NCBI GenBank assembly: GCA_030649935.1
Contig: JAUSFN010000001.1
Coordinates: forward strand, 1-64,000
Length of the DNA stretch: 64,000 bases
Direction of reading: 5' to 3'
Origin: Candidatus Planktophila sp.
GTDB taxonomy: Bacteria; Actinomycetota; Actinomycetes; Nanopelagicales; Nanopelagicaceae
Positions 10,701-18,812 of the stretch are shown here, in pieces; position 1 is the first letter of the stretch, and every line of letters starts with the position of its first letter. Position numbers and translations under genes: made by a program. Below the pieces are notes generated by a model, which had not been told where the DNA came from, searched no databases, and was given only the letters and a program-made list of their open reading frames with translations.

Positions 10701-10963
10701 TACGGGGTCGAATCGATGCCGTTTATGCAACGCCTACTGGCTTTGAGGTTGTGGATTGGAAGACTGGATCGACGATGCTCGGAGATTCGGCGGCAGTTCA
10801 GCTAGCGATGTATCGCCTAGCGTGGGCCAAACTTTCACGCACCGATGTATCTACGGTTAGTGCGGCTTTTCACTATGTACCTACTTCGGTTACCCACCGA
10901 CTCGCTGATTTATTAGATGAATCTGCATTGATTGCCCTCATCCAATCGATCGATGCACAATAA
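7763..10963 (+). CDS. adnB: AdnB-like UvrD/REP helicase-nuclease subunit
   Basis: VIAGAGSGKTETM, LDEYQDTSQSQ, GDPSQAIYTWRGA, C-terminal nuclease motif FEVVDWKTG..QLAMYRLAW; 1066 aa. Confidence 0.87.
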   Translation: MSLNAKYSPEEIIAKLQAHPKFGATISPITKYQSAIISSDLEPSVVIAGAGSGKTETMSNRVLYLVANGFVKPDQILGLTFTRKAAGELSVRIRKRIRQLATLPEFNHITSSVTSVTTYHSYAGKLLSEHAIRYGIDADAEPLGEAALWQIASDVVRNWSDDTYRNQSAVSTVIKDLLGLSKLMLEHQVKAENIAAIGDEIVRELAPLTGARNEEVRAVERAMLQRNSLLPMVDAFMQRRKAAGEFSFDDQMSLAADIAENFTDVGVLERGKYHVVLLDEYQDTSQSQVRMLSSLYGGGHPVMAVGDPSQAIYTWRGASAGTMASFTKYFSKNPDQCGAAQFTLPTTFRNDVMILAAANRISDEIKLAGGQSVVELEARSNAGKGEIAYGIFETIDAEAVAVAEYIKENWSPALGKSTAVLVRKRAQITAIESALCELGLPVEVIGIGGLIHVPEVADVVSMLKIITNPDSGSSLMRHLTGPRINLGPRDIAALGSFSRERAREMHADSKSFIKKIAAGNPDQLEADDQFAGSIIDALDEIHNAKKNSFSEIGFQRLEVFAGDLRRLRSRAGGQISDLISEVENYLTLESEITLRDGSQAGRRHLDRFLDEAAKFERSGGTVSAFLEWLDVAADAEGGLKAGAPEVRSDVVQILTIHMAKGAEWDVVAVPGLAEGTFPGNNSSDPDNWLKNEKHIPFALRGDAEELPVFSLDGVTKNSDAAKVIKEFGRRCVENIKMREEMRLAYVAVTRAKSHLICTTSRWRDGSKPVEPSEIFYLIAEAASGLGGRMLSDAPAPEVGAENPSIENPITGQWPFDPLGNRRTAFNTAAELVNTSPAHTLGEINDLEITSWINDAQALITEIQHRSHSLIHVPLPPRLSTSTLVALHKDPQELALNIRRPMPRGQDQYSRRGTAFHLWVERQFTDADTLFGDEYLDYLDPLDEDSKLEDLKRAWLSSEFAHRTPVRVEVPFETTIAGVLIRGRIDAVYATPTGFEVVDWKTGSTMLGDSAAVQLAMYRLAWAKLSRTDVSTVSAAFHYVPTSVTHRLADLLDESALIALIQSIDAQ

Positions 10964-10975
10964 CAATCGGTGAAT

Positions 10976-11785
10976 CTAGTGAACGTCAACCTCTATCTGT
11001 AGTGGCAAATGATCACTCATTCCCGAGTGCGGATATTGAATGTGTCGTACATCGGATGGTTTTAATGTTTGAGAGAGAAAGTAATCAATCTGAACTTTTG
11101 GATACCAACTTGGAAAAGTACGTTGTGATGCAAGTGAGCGCCATTTAAATCCTCGGACAAAGATTGCAAATGGAATATTTAGATCGCCCATAATAATAAT
11201 CTTGGATTTGTCGGTGACACCTAAAGTATTGGCCCAGTGCTTAATCTTCATTAATTGAAAAAAATTAAAGAAAGGAACAAACGAGAGATGAGCATTAATT
11301 ACTAACCAGCCATTATCTAAAACTGCACCGAGTGCACTGCGTGGATGATCACGGACGTAAAAGCGCTTCATCTTTCCATCAACTGGAAATGTCATCGGCA
11401 CACCAATTGGTGAGCCTTTTAAATCTAATCGGTGCCATGACATCACTGGAACTTTAGAAACTATTCCGATTCCATAACCAGGCAATGCGCCTTCGCTCTT
11501 TTCTGTAGCAACTTTCTCATCACCCTCATTAGGGTTGCGCCAATCTTCATCGGGTGAACCCATGAGCGATGGCGCAAATGCCCAGTGCGCGGCATTCATC
11601 ATCGTGGCAATATCGCCCACTTGATTGTGGTTTCCAGAGCGCGACAAAAAGTAGTCGACCTCTTGTAGCCCAATCACATCGCTTTTTAAGCGGTCGATTT
11701 GGGCGCTTAATAAAGCTGCGTTGTCTGCCTCTTCATCTGGAGGCATCGCCAGTCCATGAAGCAGATTCCACGAAGTTATGCGCAT
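10976..11785 (-). CDS. Endonuclease/exonuclease/phosphatase family protein
   Basis: MRITSWNLLHG, IGLQEVD, VINAHLS, IIIMGDLNIPF, SDHLPLQIEV. Confidence 0.85.
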   Translation of the reverse strand: MRITSWNLLHGLAMPPDEEADNAALLSAQIDRLKSDVIGLQEVDYFLSRSGNHNQVGDIATMMNAAHWAFAPSLMGSPDEDWRNPNEGDEKVATEKSEGALPGYGIGIVSKVPVMSWHRLDLKGSPIGVPMTFPVDGKMKRFYVRDHPRSALGAVLDNGWLVINAHLSFVPFFNFFQLMKIKHWANTLGVTDKSKIIIMGDLNIPFAIFVRGFKWRSLASQRTFPSWYPKVQIDYFLSQTLKPSDVRHIQYPHSGMSDHLPLQIEVDVH

Positions 11786-11813
11786 GGGGCGATGCTAGTA
11801 GTCTGACTCCTCC

Positions 11814-12764
11814 ATGAGCGCACGTAACCAATCACTCTCACCCATCGATCGCTCGAGCGAACTGCGTATCGATTCGGCTCAATTAGCCCTGCTCTGGCAA
11901 TCTGCACAGATTCTGCCTCTGATTGAAGGTCATATTGGCGCTGATGAGGAGCAACTCAGATTTCTAACTGCCGAAAGTGTGGAAACCCTATTGGTCTCTT
12001 TTGAAATTGGCGAACGATATTTCTTAGGTTTGGCTCGCGATGGCGGTCAAGCGTTTTTTGCATGGCGCACATCCTGGATCAATGAGCCAGTTAATGAGGA
12101 CATTAAATTTGAGGGCTTTAAAACTTTGCGTGAAGTCGGCGGAAGTTTGAGCGAGGTAGATTTAACTTTGGCAATGCATGCAGTGGGTTTAGGAAATTGG
12201 CATGCAAAGCATCCTCGATGTTCGCAGTGCGGGGCTGAAACGATAAGTGATTTAGGTGGAAGTGTGAGGGTTTGTTCAGTCGATTCGTCGCAACATTATC
12301 CACGGACTGACCCAGCGGTTATTGTCCTGGTTAAAGATGCCGCAGATCGAATCTTGCTCGGACATCAAAGCATTTGGCCTGAAAAACGTTTTTCAACTTT
12401 TGCCGGCTTTGTTGAACCTGGCGAATCTTTTGAAGAGTGTGTATCACGTGAAGTCTTTGAAGAGGCCGGTGTTTACTGCAACGATATTAATTATTTAGCA
12501 TCTCAAGCGTGGCCATTTCCGGCTTCAATCATGATCGCATTTGAAGCAATTACCGATCATCCAGATACCGCCAAGGCCGATGGAGTTGAAATTACCGAGA
12601 TAGCTTGGTTTAGTCGAAATGAAATGAAAAGCGCTATCGCATCTGGTGCATTGCTTCTACCGCCAACAATTTCAGTTGCGCGTAAGATGATTACGGGTTG
12701 GTACACCGCCGCTCCTGGCTATGAAGTTGCGGACTTAAAAAGCACCGAGGCGTGGAGACCGTGA
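11814..12764 (+). CDS. nudC: NUDIX NAD(+) diphosphatase/decapping-type NudC
   Basis: CSQCGAET, HYPRTDPAVIVLV, NUDIX box GFVEPGESFEECVSREVFEEAGV, followed by ASQAWPFPASIM. Confidence 0.92.
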   Translation: MSARNQSLSPIDRSSELRIDSAQLALLWQSAQILPLIEGHIGADEEQLRFLTAESVETLLVSFEIGERYFLGLARDGGQAFFAWRTSWINEPVNEDIKFEGFKTLREVGGSLSEVDLTLAMHAVGLGNWHAKHPRCSQCGAETISDLGGSVRVCSVDSSQHYPRTDPAVIVLVKDAADRILLGHQSIWPEKRFSTFAGFVEPGESFEECVSREVFEEAGVYCNDINYLASQAWPFPASIMIAFEAITDHPDTAKADGVEITEIAWFSRNEMKSAIASGALLLPPTISVARKMITGWYTAAPGYEVADLKSTEAWRP

Positions 12765-14434
12765 GCAACGATCTTCGTGCCGAAGAGATTCTTGAAGCTC
12801 TAGATAACGAGCAGCGCGCCGTTGCTCTGGCATCAAGCGGACCTGTATGTGTAATCGCGGGGGCGGGAACTGGCAAAACACGGGCGATTACACATCGCAT
12901 TGCCTACGCCGCAGCTATAGGAGTAATGGATCCACATAAGGTTTTAGCCCTGACATTTACCGCACGTGCAGCCGGCGAAATGCGTATGCGCCTTCGTTCA
13001 CTAGGCGTTCCGGCGGTGGCCGCCCGCACTATTCATGCAGCAGCCTTAAAACAGGTTACTTTTTTTTGGCCGCAAGTCTTTGGTGGTCGTACCCCGGACT
13101 TGATTACAACTAAAACAAGTTTTATCACCGAGGCGATTAAGCGAGCTGAATTAACAAGCGAACTTTCCATTACTTCGCGCGATTTAATCCGCGATATCGC
13201 ATCGGAAATCGAGTGGGCCAAGGTTTCACAAGTTGCACCTGCTGATTATTTATCTGAACTTGGTAAACGCCCAGTAAGGCCACGTATTAACGCCGAACAA
13301 GTAGCAAAGGTTTATACGGCGTATGAATCGGTTAAGCAGCAAGAGCGCGCAATGGATTTTGAAGATGTGCTGCTGTTAACAACTGCGATGATAGAACAAG
13401 AGCGCGAAGTTCGCGAACGCATTCAAGATCAATACCGTTTCTTTACAGTAGATGAGTATCAGGATATTTCTCCACTTCAGCAACGACTCATTAATGCATG
13501 GCTTGGTCCGCGCCAAGAAATCTGTGTCGTTGGCGATCCTGCACAGACTATTTACTCTTTTGCCGGTGCAACCCCGGTTTTTCTCAACTCATTCACTAAT
13601 CGTTTTCCTGAGGCTGAAGTTGTGCGCTTAACTACTGGCTATCGCTCAACGCCTGAAATCACTTTCATGGCCAATAGCATTTTGCGCAAATCACAAATGG
13701 GCCAAGAGTTAGTGGCACTCAATGACCACGGAGAAAAACCTTCGGTGGATGCTTTCAAAGATGATAGTTCTGAAATCGCAGGTATTGTTGACTGGATTAA
13801 AGGGTTATTGAGCCAAGGAACACCAGCGCAAGAGATTGCAGTGCTTGCTCGAACTAATAGCCAACTCAATTCCATCGAGCGCGCAATGAATACTGCAAAG
13901 CTGCCGTATCAAATTAGAAACAGTGAGAGATTTTTTGACCGTTCAGACGTGCGAGAGTTCTTAAAGTTAGTGCGAAACGCCTCCGTGATACCAACCCAAG
14001 GTGTTTCCTGGTTAGACGAGCTACGCACATTGGCACAGCCTTTCTTAACTGGTGCTCACATCGATGGAATCGCAGCCCTGCTGCATCTAGCACGTGAATT
14101 AGATGGCGATAATGGTTTTACTCCAAAAAATCTTCGCACATATTTGCGTGAACTCGAAGATCGCGTTCAACAAAATAATCCACCAACAATGCCGGTAACT
14201 ACCCTTGCAACCCTGCACGCAGCAAAAGGTCTTGAATGGGAGCGAGTATTTTTGATGGGGGTTAGTGAAGGCTTATTACCCCTCGAAAACTCATCGACCA
14301 CTAATGATCAGGCTTCTATCGATGAGGAGCGGCGCCTGTTTTACGTGGGAATCACGCGTGCCAAGGTCGATTTACACCTGAGCTATAGCGGAAAGCCTTC
14401 GCGTTTTCTTATTGAGGCAGGGCTTATCTCCTAG
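12752..14434 (+). CDS. uvrD2: UvrD2-like ATP-dependent DNA helicase lacking the HRDC/tetracysteine tail
   Basis: VIAGAGTGKTRAITHRI, VDEYQDISPLQ, GDPAQTIYSFAGA, LHAAKGLEWERVFLMG, VGITRAK. ORF ends soon after motif VI. Position between nudC and whiB7-like matches mycobacterial uvrD2. Confidence 0.85.
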   Translation: METVSNDLRAEEILEALDNEQRAVALASSGPVCVIAGAGTGKTRAITHRIAYAAAIGVMDPHKVLALTFTARAAGEMRMRLRSLGVPAVAARTIHAAALKQVTFFWPQVFGGRTPDLITTKTSFITEAIKRAELTSELSITSRDLIRDIASEIEWAKVSQVAPADYLSELGKRPVRPRINAEQVAKVYTAYESVKQQERAMDFEDVLLLTTAMIEQEREVRERIQDQYRFFTVDEYQDISPLQQRLINAWLGPRQEICVVGDPAQTIYSFAGATPVFLNSFTNRFPEAEVVRLTTGYRSTPEITFMANSILRKSQMGQELVALNDHGEKPSVDAFKDDSSEIAGIVDWIKGLLSQGTPAQEIAVLARTNSQLNSIERAMNTAKLPYQIRNSERFFDRSDVREFLKLVRNASVIPTQGVSWLDELRTLAQPFLTGAHIDGIAALLHLARELDGDNGFTPKNLRTYLRELEDRVQQNNPPTMPVTTLATLHAAKGLEWERVFLMGVSEGLLPLENSSTTNDQASIDEERRLFYVGITRAKVDLHLSYSGKPSRFLIEAGLIS

Positions 14435-14470
14435 CTTTTTTGGCAGATTTCGGAGAATTCGCGAAATCGG

Positions 14471-14510
14471 TTTAATTAAGTTGCGAATTCATCGACGCAT
14501 GCTTTACTCT
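14471..14510 (+). promoter_or_regulatory. Putative autoregulated promoter of the whiB7-like gene
   Basis: AT-rich TTTAATTAAG at 14471-14480 abuts -35-like TTGCGA (14481-14486); -10-like TACTCT (14505-14510), 18-nt spacer. Same arrangement as known WhiB7 target promoters. Confidence 0.5.
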
Positions 14511-14565
14511 TGCTACTCCTACATTTCTTGGCGAAATGAGGGTGGATGGAAAGGGAGAAACGAAT

Positions 14566-14724
14566 ATGTCTAACGCATCATTCGTAACAGCAAGCGCTTC
14601 GCGTTCTGCTGCACTCACTTCTGTCCACACAACCAATAATCGCGGCTCTTGGCATACCTCAAAGCCTGCATTTTACGCAGCGTTTTATGCCGGATACGAA
14701 GCCACTTGGGGTTCTACTCGATAA
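14566..14724 (+). CDS. Small upstream ORF (52 aa), putative leader peptide of the whiB7-like gene
   Basis: ATG at 14566 preceded by AAGGGAGAAA; MSNASFVTASASRSAALTSVHTTNNRGSWHTSKPAFYAAFYAGYEATWGSTR*; followed 20 nt later by the terminator stem. Confidence 0.65.
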   Translation: MSNASFVTASASRSAALTSVHTTNNRGSWHTSKPAFYAAFYAGYEATWGSTR

Positions 14725-14744
14725 CATCGAAAAAGAACTAGAAG

Positions 14745-14784
14745 CCAAGGGCCTCGAATCCACACAGGATTCGGGCCCTTTTTC
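14745..14784 (+). terminator. Intrinsic terminator/attenuator between uORF and whiB7-like gene
   Basis: AAGGGCCTCGAATCC (14747-14761) pairs with GGATTCGGGCCCTT (14767-14780), 14 bp with one bulged T, followed by a T-tract. Confidence 0.85.
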
Positions 14785-14873
14785 ATTACCCGAATACATC
14801 TAACTAAAAACAATCAAGAACTAACTAGGAAGAACCGGAGCACTACCTAACAGTAAAACGTTAGCCAACAGAG

Positions 14874-14904
14874 AGACCAGAAACTACAAAAGACCAGAAA
14901 CTAC
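14874..14904 (+). repeat. 14-bp direct repeat (period 17) in the whiB7-like leader
   Basis: AGACCAGAAACTAC at 14874-14887 and 14891-14904. Confidence 0.9.
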
Positions 14905-14925
14905 GAGAGAGAAGAGGTGAGGACG

Positions 14926-15351
14926 ATGAGCGTTCTCTTCAGCGAACTATTAGTACCAGGCTGGGCAGAGGAGAAGATCGGTTTGGATGCCGTAACCGGC
15001 ACTCATAACGATGGCTCATCATTTAATTTGCCCTGCCACACTGCAGATCCTGAGATGTACTTCTCCGAAGATGAGTTAGCTGTTGCAGAGGCTAAGTCGC
15101 TCTGTGGTGGGTGTCCCGTGCGCACTCAGTGTTTAGAGGGTGCGCTATCGCGCAAAGAGCCAGCTGGTGTATGGGGTGGAGAGTTATTTGGAGATGGTCG
15201 TGTTATTGCACGCAAACGCAAAGCAGGTCGCCCAACAGCGATCGAAGTTGCAGCGCGCGATGTAAACGCACCAATAACAAGTATTACTACTTCGTTAGAG
15301 ATCTCTTCTCCTGTTTCTAGCCAAGCGATAAGCGAAGAGAGTGCGGCTTAA
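14926..15351 (+). CDS. whiB7: WhiB-family Fe-S transcription factor, WhiB7-like with AT-hook
   Basis: Cys pattern C...CGGCPVRTQC, G(V)WGGE motif, basic GRP AT-hook-like tail (ARKRKAGRPTA), adjacency to uvrD2. ATG at 14926 has GAGGTGAGG upstream; the track start is GTG 14917. Confidence 0.8.
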   Translation: MSVLFSELLVPGWAEEKIGLDAVTGTHNDGSSFNLPCHTADPEMYFSEDELAVAEAKSLCGGCPVRTQCLEGALSRKEPAGVWGGELFGDGRVIARKRKAGRPTAIEVAARDVNAPITSITTSLEISSPVSSQAISEESAA

Positions 15352-15446
15352 TTTGGCGTCATCGTGCGTTACTAACGGAGAATTTCATATAGTCCAGCGC
15401 TAATATGTCCCTAGTTTCTCCGTGAGGTCAACAACAAAATCGGGGG

Positions 15447-17267
15447 TTGCCCATGCAGGAGTTCACAGATTTTCTAGCTAAGCAACCACCTTTCGACGCC
15501 CTGCCCACAGATGACATCGAGCGCTTAGCGAGCAAAGTTGAAGTCGAATACTTCGGCCTTGGAACGGTTATTGTCACCGCCGGATCAGAGCCTCTAGATC
15601 ATATTTATATGGTTAGAACAGGATCGGTAGAGGTATTAGATCGCGGAAATCTTGTAGATCTACTTGGACCGGGCGATGCTTTCGGACATATTTCTCTCTT
15701 GACTGGCTTACCACCACAGTTTTCTGTTCGTGCCGCCGAGGATACATTGTGTTATCGCCTACCAGATCCACGTTCAATCGTTCAAGATGCTTCTGCTTTA
15801 GCGTTTAATCATTTTGGCACTTTGGTAACTCGTCATCGCCTCACGGCCAGTGCTCTTATGTCAGATGCCCAATCAAATGTGGTTCGTTACATGCGCACGA
15901 TTATTTGGTGTGATGCTTCAGCATCCGTGCGTGAAGTTGCCAAAGATATTACTGATTCCGACCAATCGTGTGCGTTGATTCGTTCCGGAGATGAATTAGG
16001 TCTGGTAACAGATCGCGACTTTCGTAGTCGTGTAGGAGTTGGCGAGGTGAGTATTGATGCGCCAGTGCGCGCGATTATGAGTACGCCGATAATAACGGTG
16101 CCAAAAACCACCACGCTCGCTGCAGCATTTTTACTCATGGTTGAAGCAGGCGTGCATCACCTGGTAGTAATTGATGAGTACGAGAAACCGATTGGCATTG
16201 TGCGGGCGATGGACTTAGCCTCCGTTGAGCTTCGGAATCCCCTATTAATTCGCGGGGCAATCGAATCTGCTCATAACATCGAAGAACTTTCTAGCGCATC
16301 TCGTCTTTTATTGCCATCATTAGTTGAATTGCATGACTCGGGGATTCCTGCGCTACATGTTGGCGGGTTAATGTCCGCCATCGTCGGAGCAATTCTCGTT
16401 CGACTTCTCAAACTCTCTGACTCAATCGAATCTCCAGTAGCCCACTCTTGGCTCATGCTTGGATCAATGGCACGCGGAGAGCCGTTACCAATTTCTGATG
16501 TCGACACGGCAATTGTTTGGGCCGATCTTGCTGATTCAATTGACCCGGCAGAGGAGATTCAAAGAAATGCCAAGCAGATTCTTGATCAGATGGAGCTATG
16601 CGGGCTCCACCGCTGCCCCAATGGAGCCAATGCAGATAATCTACTTTTTACCCGTTCTAAATCCTCTTGGATTGAAGTATCAAGCGGTTGGTTAACCGAC
16701 CCGACAAGAGCCGGGGCGCTACTTTTGTCATCCATAGCAGCAGATAGCCAACCGCTCACACAATTGGCATTAGGTCGCACAATTACCGACACGATTCGGG
16801 CCACAACGCGCAGCAATGAATTTTTAGGAGCGTTGCTGCGTTTTACCTTGGCGAAGAAACCGCCGATTGGGTTTGTCCGCGGATTTGTTGTAGATCAATC
16901 GGGGGAACATCGCGGCGATTTAGATTTGAAGGCGGGTGGATTAACTCCGATCTGTGCGCTTGCTCGTTGGCTTGCCATTGCACAAGGTGACGTTCGAGGT
17001 AGCACTATTGATCGATTGAAGCGAGCGGCTTCGGCCGGATTATTGAGAGATGAAGAGGCCGACATTCTTATAAATGCATTTAAAGATATTTATCAATTGG
17101 TCTTTGAGGCCGAAATTGCTGCAATTCGTGGAGGGAGAGAAGGCTCAAGTTGGATATCTCCTCAAAATCTTGATTCACTTACGCGTCGACATCTGCGTGA
17201 ATCTTTTCGAGCCGTATCGGCTATCCAAACTCGCTTTCACAATGAGTGGGAAACGAGGTTAGGTTGA
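15447..17267 (+). CDS. cNMP-binding/CBS/DUF294 nucleotidyltransferase-like protein
   Basis: Cyclic-nucleotide-binding-type N-terminus, CBS pair (SCALIRSGDELGLVTDRDFRSRV... HHLVVIDEYEKPIGIV), nucleotidyltransferase motif GSMARGEPLPISDVDTAIVW. Confidence 0.88.
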   Translation: MPMQEFTDFLAKQPPFDALPTDDIERLASKVEVEYFGLGTVIVTAGSEPLDHIYMVRTGSVEVLDRGNLVDLLGPGDAFGHISLLTGLPPQFSVRAAEDTLCYRLPDPRSIVQDASALAFNHFGTLVTRHRLTASALMSDAQSNVVRYMRTIIWCDASASVREVAKDITDSDQSCALIRSGDELGLVTDRDFRSRVGVGEVSIDAPVRAIMSTPIITVPKTTTLAAAFLLMVEAGVHHLVVIDEYEKPIGIVRAMDLASVELRNPLLIRGAIESAHNIEELSSASRLLLPSLVELHDSGIPALHVGGLMSAIVGAILVRLLKLSDSIESPVAHSWLMLGSMARGEPLPISDVDTAIVWADLADSIDPAEEIQRNAKQILDQMELCGLHRCPNGANADNLLFTRSKSSWIEVSSGWLTDPTRAGALLLSSIAADSQPLTQLALGRTITDTIRATTRSNEFLGALLRFTLAKKPPIGFVRGFVVDQSGEHRGDLDLKAGGLTPICALARWLAIAQGDVRGSTIDRLKRAASAGLLRDEEADILINAFKDIYQLVFEAEIAAIRGGREGSSWISPQNLDSLTRRHLRESFRAVSAIQTRFHNEWETRLG

Positions 17268-17923
17268 TTCGCCGCAGCAAGTTTGCTCGTTTTACTCGAG
17301 CAGAATTGAATTCCGATTGGCGAAACATTGATTACAGTGCACTTGATGTCGAGACTACTGGCCTTGCTTTAAAAGAAGATGAGATTATCTCTATCGGCGT
17401 GGCACACATTCAAGCAGGGAGAATTAAAACAGAAAATAATTTTTACCGTGAGATTCGACCAAAACGGCTCCCATCTCCCGAATCAATTCGAATACATAAT
17501 TTGCGTGGGATTGACCTAGAAGAGACTGCTCCAATTGAATCCGTAATACCCGATTTTGTTGCTCAAGTAGATGGGAAAATACTCATCGCCCATGCGGCTT
17601 GGGTTGAGTATGCTTTTTTAAATCGACACCTCCACAGAACTAATGTGAGCTTTTCAAAGCAGGTGATTGACACTGCGGCGCTGGCGCGAGCTGCTGGTTA
17701 TGCCGCCGATGTAAATGGAAGTGAACCTTCTCTCGAATTTCTTGCCCGCCGGATACATCTACCGGTCTATGCCCCGCATAATGCACTCGGTGATGCGCTC
17801 ACTACCGCGGTTGTATTCCTTGCTCTAGCAACAGAACTTGAACGAGAGCAGTTAGCTAAAGGTGCGTCAGGACTCACTTTGCGAAAGCTACTAGAGATTT
17901 CCGCGAAAAATGCTAAGAGGTAA
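17246..17923 (+). CDS. DnaQ-like DEDDh 3'-5' exonuclease
   Basis: YSALDVETTGLALKEDEIISIGVA, ILIAHAAWVEYAFL, APHNALGDALTTAVVFL. Confidence 0.88.
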   Translation: MGNEVRLIRRSKFARFTRAELNSDWRNIDYSALDVETTGLALKEDEIISIGVAHIQAGRIKTENNFYREIRPKRLPSPESIRIHNLRGIDLEETAPIESVIPDFVAQVDGKILIAHAAWVEYAFLNRHLHRTNVSFSKQVIDTAALARAAGYAADVNGSEPSLEFLARRIHLPVYAPHNALGDALTTAVVFLALATELEREQLAKGASGLTLRKLLEISAKNAKR

Positions 17924-17999
17924 TCAGTTGGGCCGGAGTGCAGAGGGTCAAAGTGCGTAGCTAAAAGTACACATTAATTAGCCAAGAGATTCAAATTAA

Positions 18000-18812
18000 T
18001 TAATTAGCAAAAAGGTTCAGATTTGTAAGCGATGGCCATAGTGCGAACAGGATTGAGATCGGCAAAATAAGGAAAACAACTGGAACCATCATTGAGATTT
18101 CGGCTTTGCCTGCCGCGTTCATAATGATATTTCGTTGATTGGCACGTGCCTCAACGGCATGTCTCGATAAGACCTCAATTAGTGGGGCTCCACGTAGAGT
18201 TGCTGTCACAATTGCATCAATAAATCTACGGATCATGACTGACTTCACGCGACGACCCATCGCATCAAGACTTAAGTGCAGCGGTTCGCCAGAGCGCACG
18301 GCCACAATGACAGTTGCAAACTCGTGCGAGAGTTCGCCATCGGCCGATTCAGCAATTCTATGCATTGCGCTCATAGGTGTTTCTCCGGCGGCGATGGCAA
18401 GAGTTAGCATCTCTACAATTGCTGGAAATTCAGCCTCAATTCTTTGGCGACGCTTTTTCACCTGGCCTGTGAGCTCTCTATCGATTAAAACAAAGTGCAC
18501 CAGAGAAGTTAATGTGGCCAAAAAAACGGCCGTGAAAATTGTATGGTTCGAGATTAGTAATAGCGCCATCACTAATGTTGCACTAGCTGCGCAGAAACCT
18601 ACTTGTCGAATACGAAAATTCTGATAATCCAGTTCACTGCACTTACCCAGTTCCTCTAAACGCAAATGAATGCCACGTTTATCCTGGATTTTATTTGCTG
18701 TCACTTTAGCGCGGCGCTCTAATTCTTTAAATGGATCACCCTGAGAGTCGAAAATAAATAGCAAACCACCGGGAACTGCAAAGAGCATTGATATGAAAAG
18801 GGTTGTGAACAT
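18000..18812 (-). CDS. Type II/Tad secretion system F-family membrane protein (TadC-like)
   Basis: FPAIVEMLTLAIAAGETPMSAMHRIAE, VMIRRFIDAIVTATLRGAPLIEVLSRHAVEARANQRN, and membrane segments. Confidence 0.82.
   Translation of the reverse strand: MFTTLFISMLFAVPGGLLFIFDSQGDPFKELERRAKVTANKIQDKRGIHLRLEELGKCSELDYQNFRIRQVGFCAASATLVMALLLISNHTIFTAVFLATLTSLVHFVLIDRELTGQVKKRRQRIEAEFPAIVEMLTLAIAAGETPMSAMHRIAESADGELSHEFATVIVAVRSGEPLHLSLDAMGRRVKSVMIRRFIDAIVTATLRGAPLIEVLSRHAVEARANQRNIIMNAAGKAEISMMVPVVFLILPISILFALWPSLTNLNLFAN

Noticed and set aside
18139-18624. 161-aa + strand ORF opposite the TadC-like gene
   Set aside because: Antisense shadow of a recognised secretion gene; no motif of its own.
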